This document shows, piece after piece, positions 6,702 to 7,100 of a stretch of 7,100 bases of DNA (position 1 is the first letter of the stretch; every line of letters begins with the position of its first letter). Made by a program: the position numbers and the translations under genes. The notes under the pieces are model-generated. The model saw only the letters and a list, made by a program, of their open reading frames with translations. It did not search any database and was not told where the DNA came from. The stretch is from Pseudomonadota bacterium (GTDB lineage: Bacteria > Pseudomonadota > Alphaproteobacteria > Rhizobiales > Hyphomicrobiaceae). The DNA lies in NCBI GenBank assembly GCA_003242645.1, contig QGVC01000188.1, forward strand, positions 1 to 7,100. The letters are read 5' to 3'.

Positions 6702-6710
6702 GGATGCAGC

Positions 6711-6730
6711 CGTTAATCAGCTGTCGAACG
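6711..6730. promoter_or_regulatory. Imperfect dyad in the opgH-dehydrogenase gap, possible operator
   Basis: The sequence CGTT-N3-CAGCTG-N3-AACG is symmetric in 7 of 10 base pairs and centred on 6720/6721, inside the 42-bp gap between the two divergent starts. A dimeric regulator bound here would touch the start regions of both genes. No convincing -35/-10 pair was found in the gap itself, so the symmetry may be chance. Confidence 0.3.
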
Positions 6731-6731
6731 G

Positions 6732-7100
6732 ATGTCCAAAATGAAAAAAGCGGCAGCAGAAAGAACGCGAACGGCCCATGCCATTTGGTATGTGCGCAAA
6801 GGTGAAGTGGAGCTTCGTGCCGAGCCGCTGAAGGAACCTGCTCGTGACGACGTCGTTGTGCGTACGCTTTTCAGCGCAATCAGTCGCGGCACGGAACGCC
6901 TCATCTTGTCCGGAACCGTCCCTCAAAACGAACGGGAACGCATGCGAGCGCCCCTTCAAGCCGGCGATTTTCCTTTTCCGGTTAAATACGGCTATTGCGC
7001 GGCCGGCGTCGTCGAAAAAGGGCCGTCGGAGCTTGTTGGCCGGCCGGTTTTCGTGTTGCACCCACATCAGGATCTGTTCACCGCTCCGGCGTACATGGCC
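6732..7100 (+). CDS. MDR-superfamily (zinc-type alcohol dehydrogenase-like) oxidoreductase, N-terminal part
   Basis: The frame is open from the ATG at 6732 to the window edge (123 codons), preceded in frame by a TAA at 6714; a second possible start is the ATG at 6741. The visible part is the GroES-like N-terminal half of a medium-chain dehydrogenase/reductase: a strand-rich opening, then 'AISRGTERLILSG' (49-61), 'KYGYCAAGVVEKGP' (85-98) and 'LVGRPVFVLHPHQ' (101-113). The classical catalytic zinc ligands are missing: the usual Cys-Gly-Thr-Asp is SRGTE and the usual Gly-His-Glu is YGY-Cys. This is the pattern of BchC-like reductases and a related group of alphaproteobacterial proteins often labelled zinc-binding alcohol dehydrogenase. 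The NAD(P)-binding Rossmann half lies beyond the window. No strong Shine-Dalgarno site is seen. It diverges from opgH with 42 bp between the starts; a functional link is not established. Confidence 0.85.
   Translation, partial: MSKMKKAAAERTRTAHAIWYVRKGEVELRAEPLKEPARDDVVVRTLFSAISRGTERLILSGTVPQNERERMRAPLQAGDFPFPVKYGYCAAGVVEKGPSELVGRPVFVLHPHQDLFTAPAYMA

Overview
The window reads as a chromosomal segment of a GC-rich alphaproteobacterium, most likely of the order Hyphomicrobiales (Rhizobiales). The reasons are the high-GC codon use, the short alphaproteobacterial form of the OpgH/MdoH glucosyltransferase, a NodB-type deacetylase of a kind familiar from rhizobial relatives, and an MDR dehydrogenase of the 'SRGTE ... 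KYGY' type. This placement is by eye, without database support. No RNA gene, CRISPR array, insertion sequence or phage gene was seen. Gene density is high: the longest stretch without a gene is about 234 bp (1830-2063).

Left part (1-3044). A secreted, strongly helical coiled-coil protein (64-1353, +) converges on a GNAT acetyltransferase (1368-1829, -), with 14 bp between their stop codons. The acetyltransferase is divergent from a secreted NodB-family polysaccharide deacetylase (2064-3044, +), which has every catalytic motif. The 234-bp space between these two holds a likely promoter for the deacetylase, one inverted repeat and one short tandem repeat.

Right part (3108-6689, all -). Three genes are packed with overlapping ends, as in one transcript: opgH (6689-4884), then an FkbM-type SAM methyltransferase starting on an ATGA overlap (4887-4111), then a secreted protein of unknown family (4151-3108) whose first possible start overlaps the methyltransferase by 41 nt. 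OpgH is the inner-membrane enzyme that makes and exports the backbone of osmoregulated periplasmic glucans. The coupling suggests a modification or handling module for that glucan or a related exported polymer. This is the most interesting arrangement in the window, but the substrate of the methyltransferase is inferred only from context. The usual partner gene opgG is not here.

Right edge (6732-7100, +). The 5' third or so of an MDR-superfamily dehydrogenase diverges from opgH across only 42 bp. An imperfect 20-bp dyad lies inside that gap. The visible N-terminal part lacks the classical catalytic zinc ligands of alcohol dehydrogenases and resembles BchC-type reductases.
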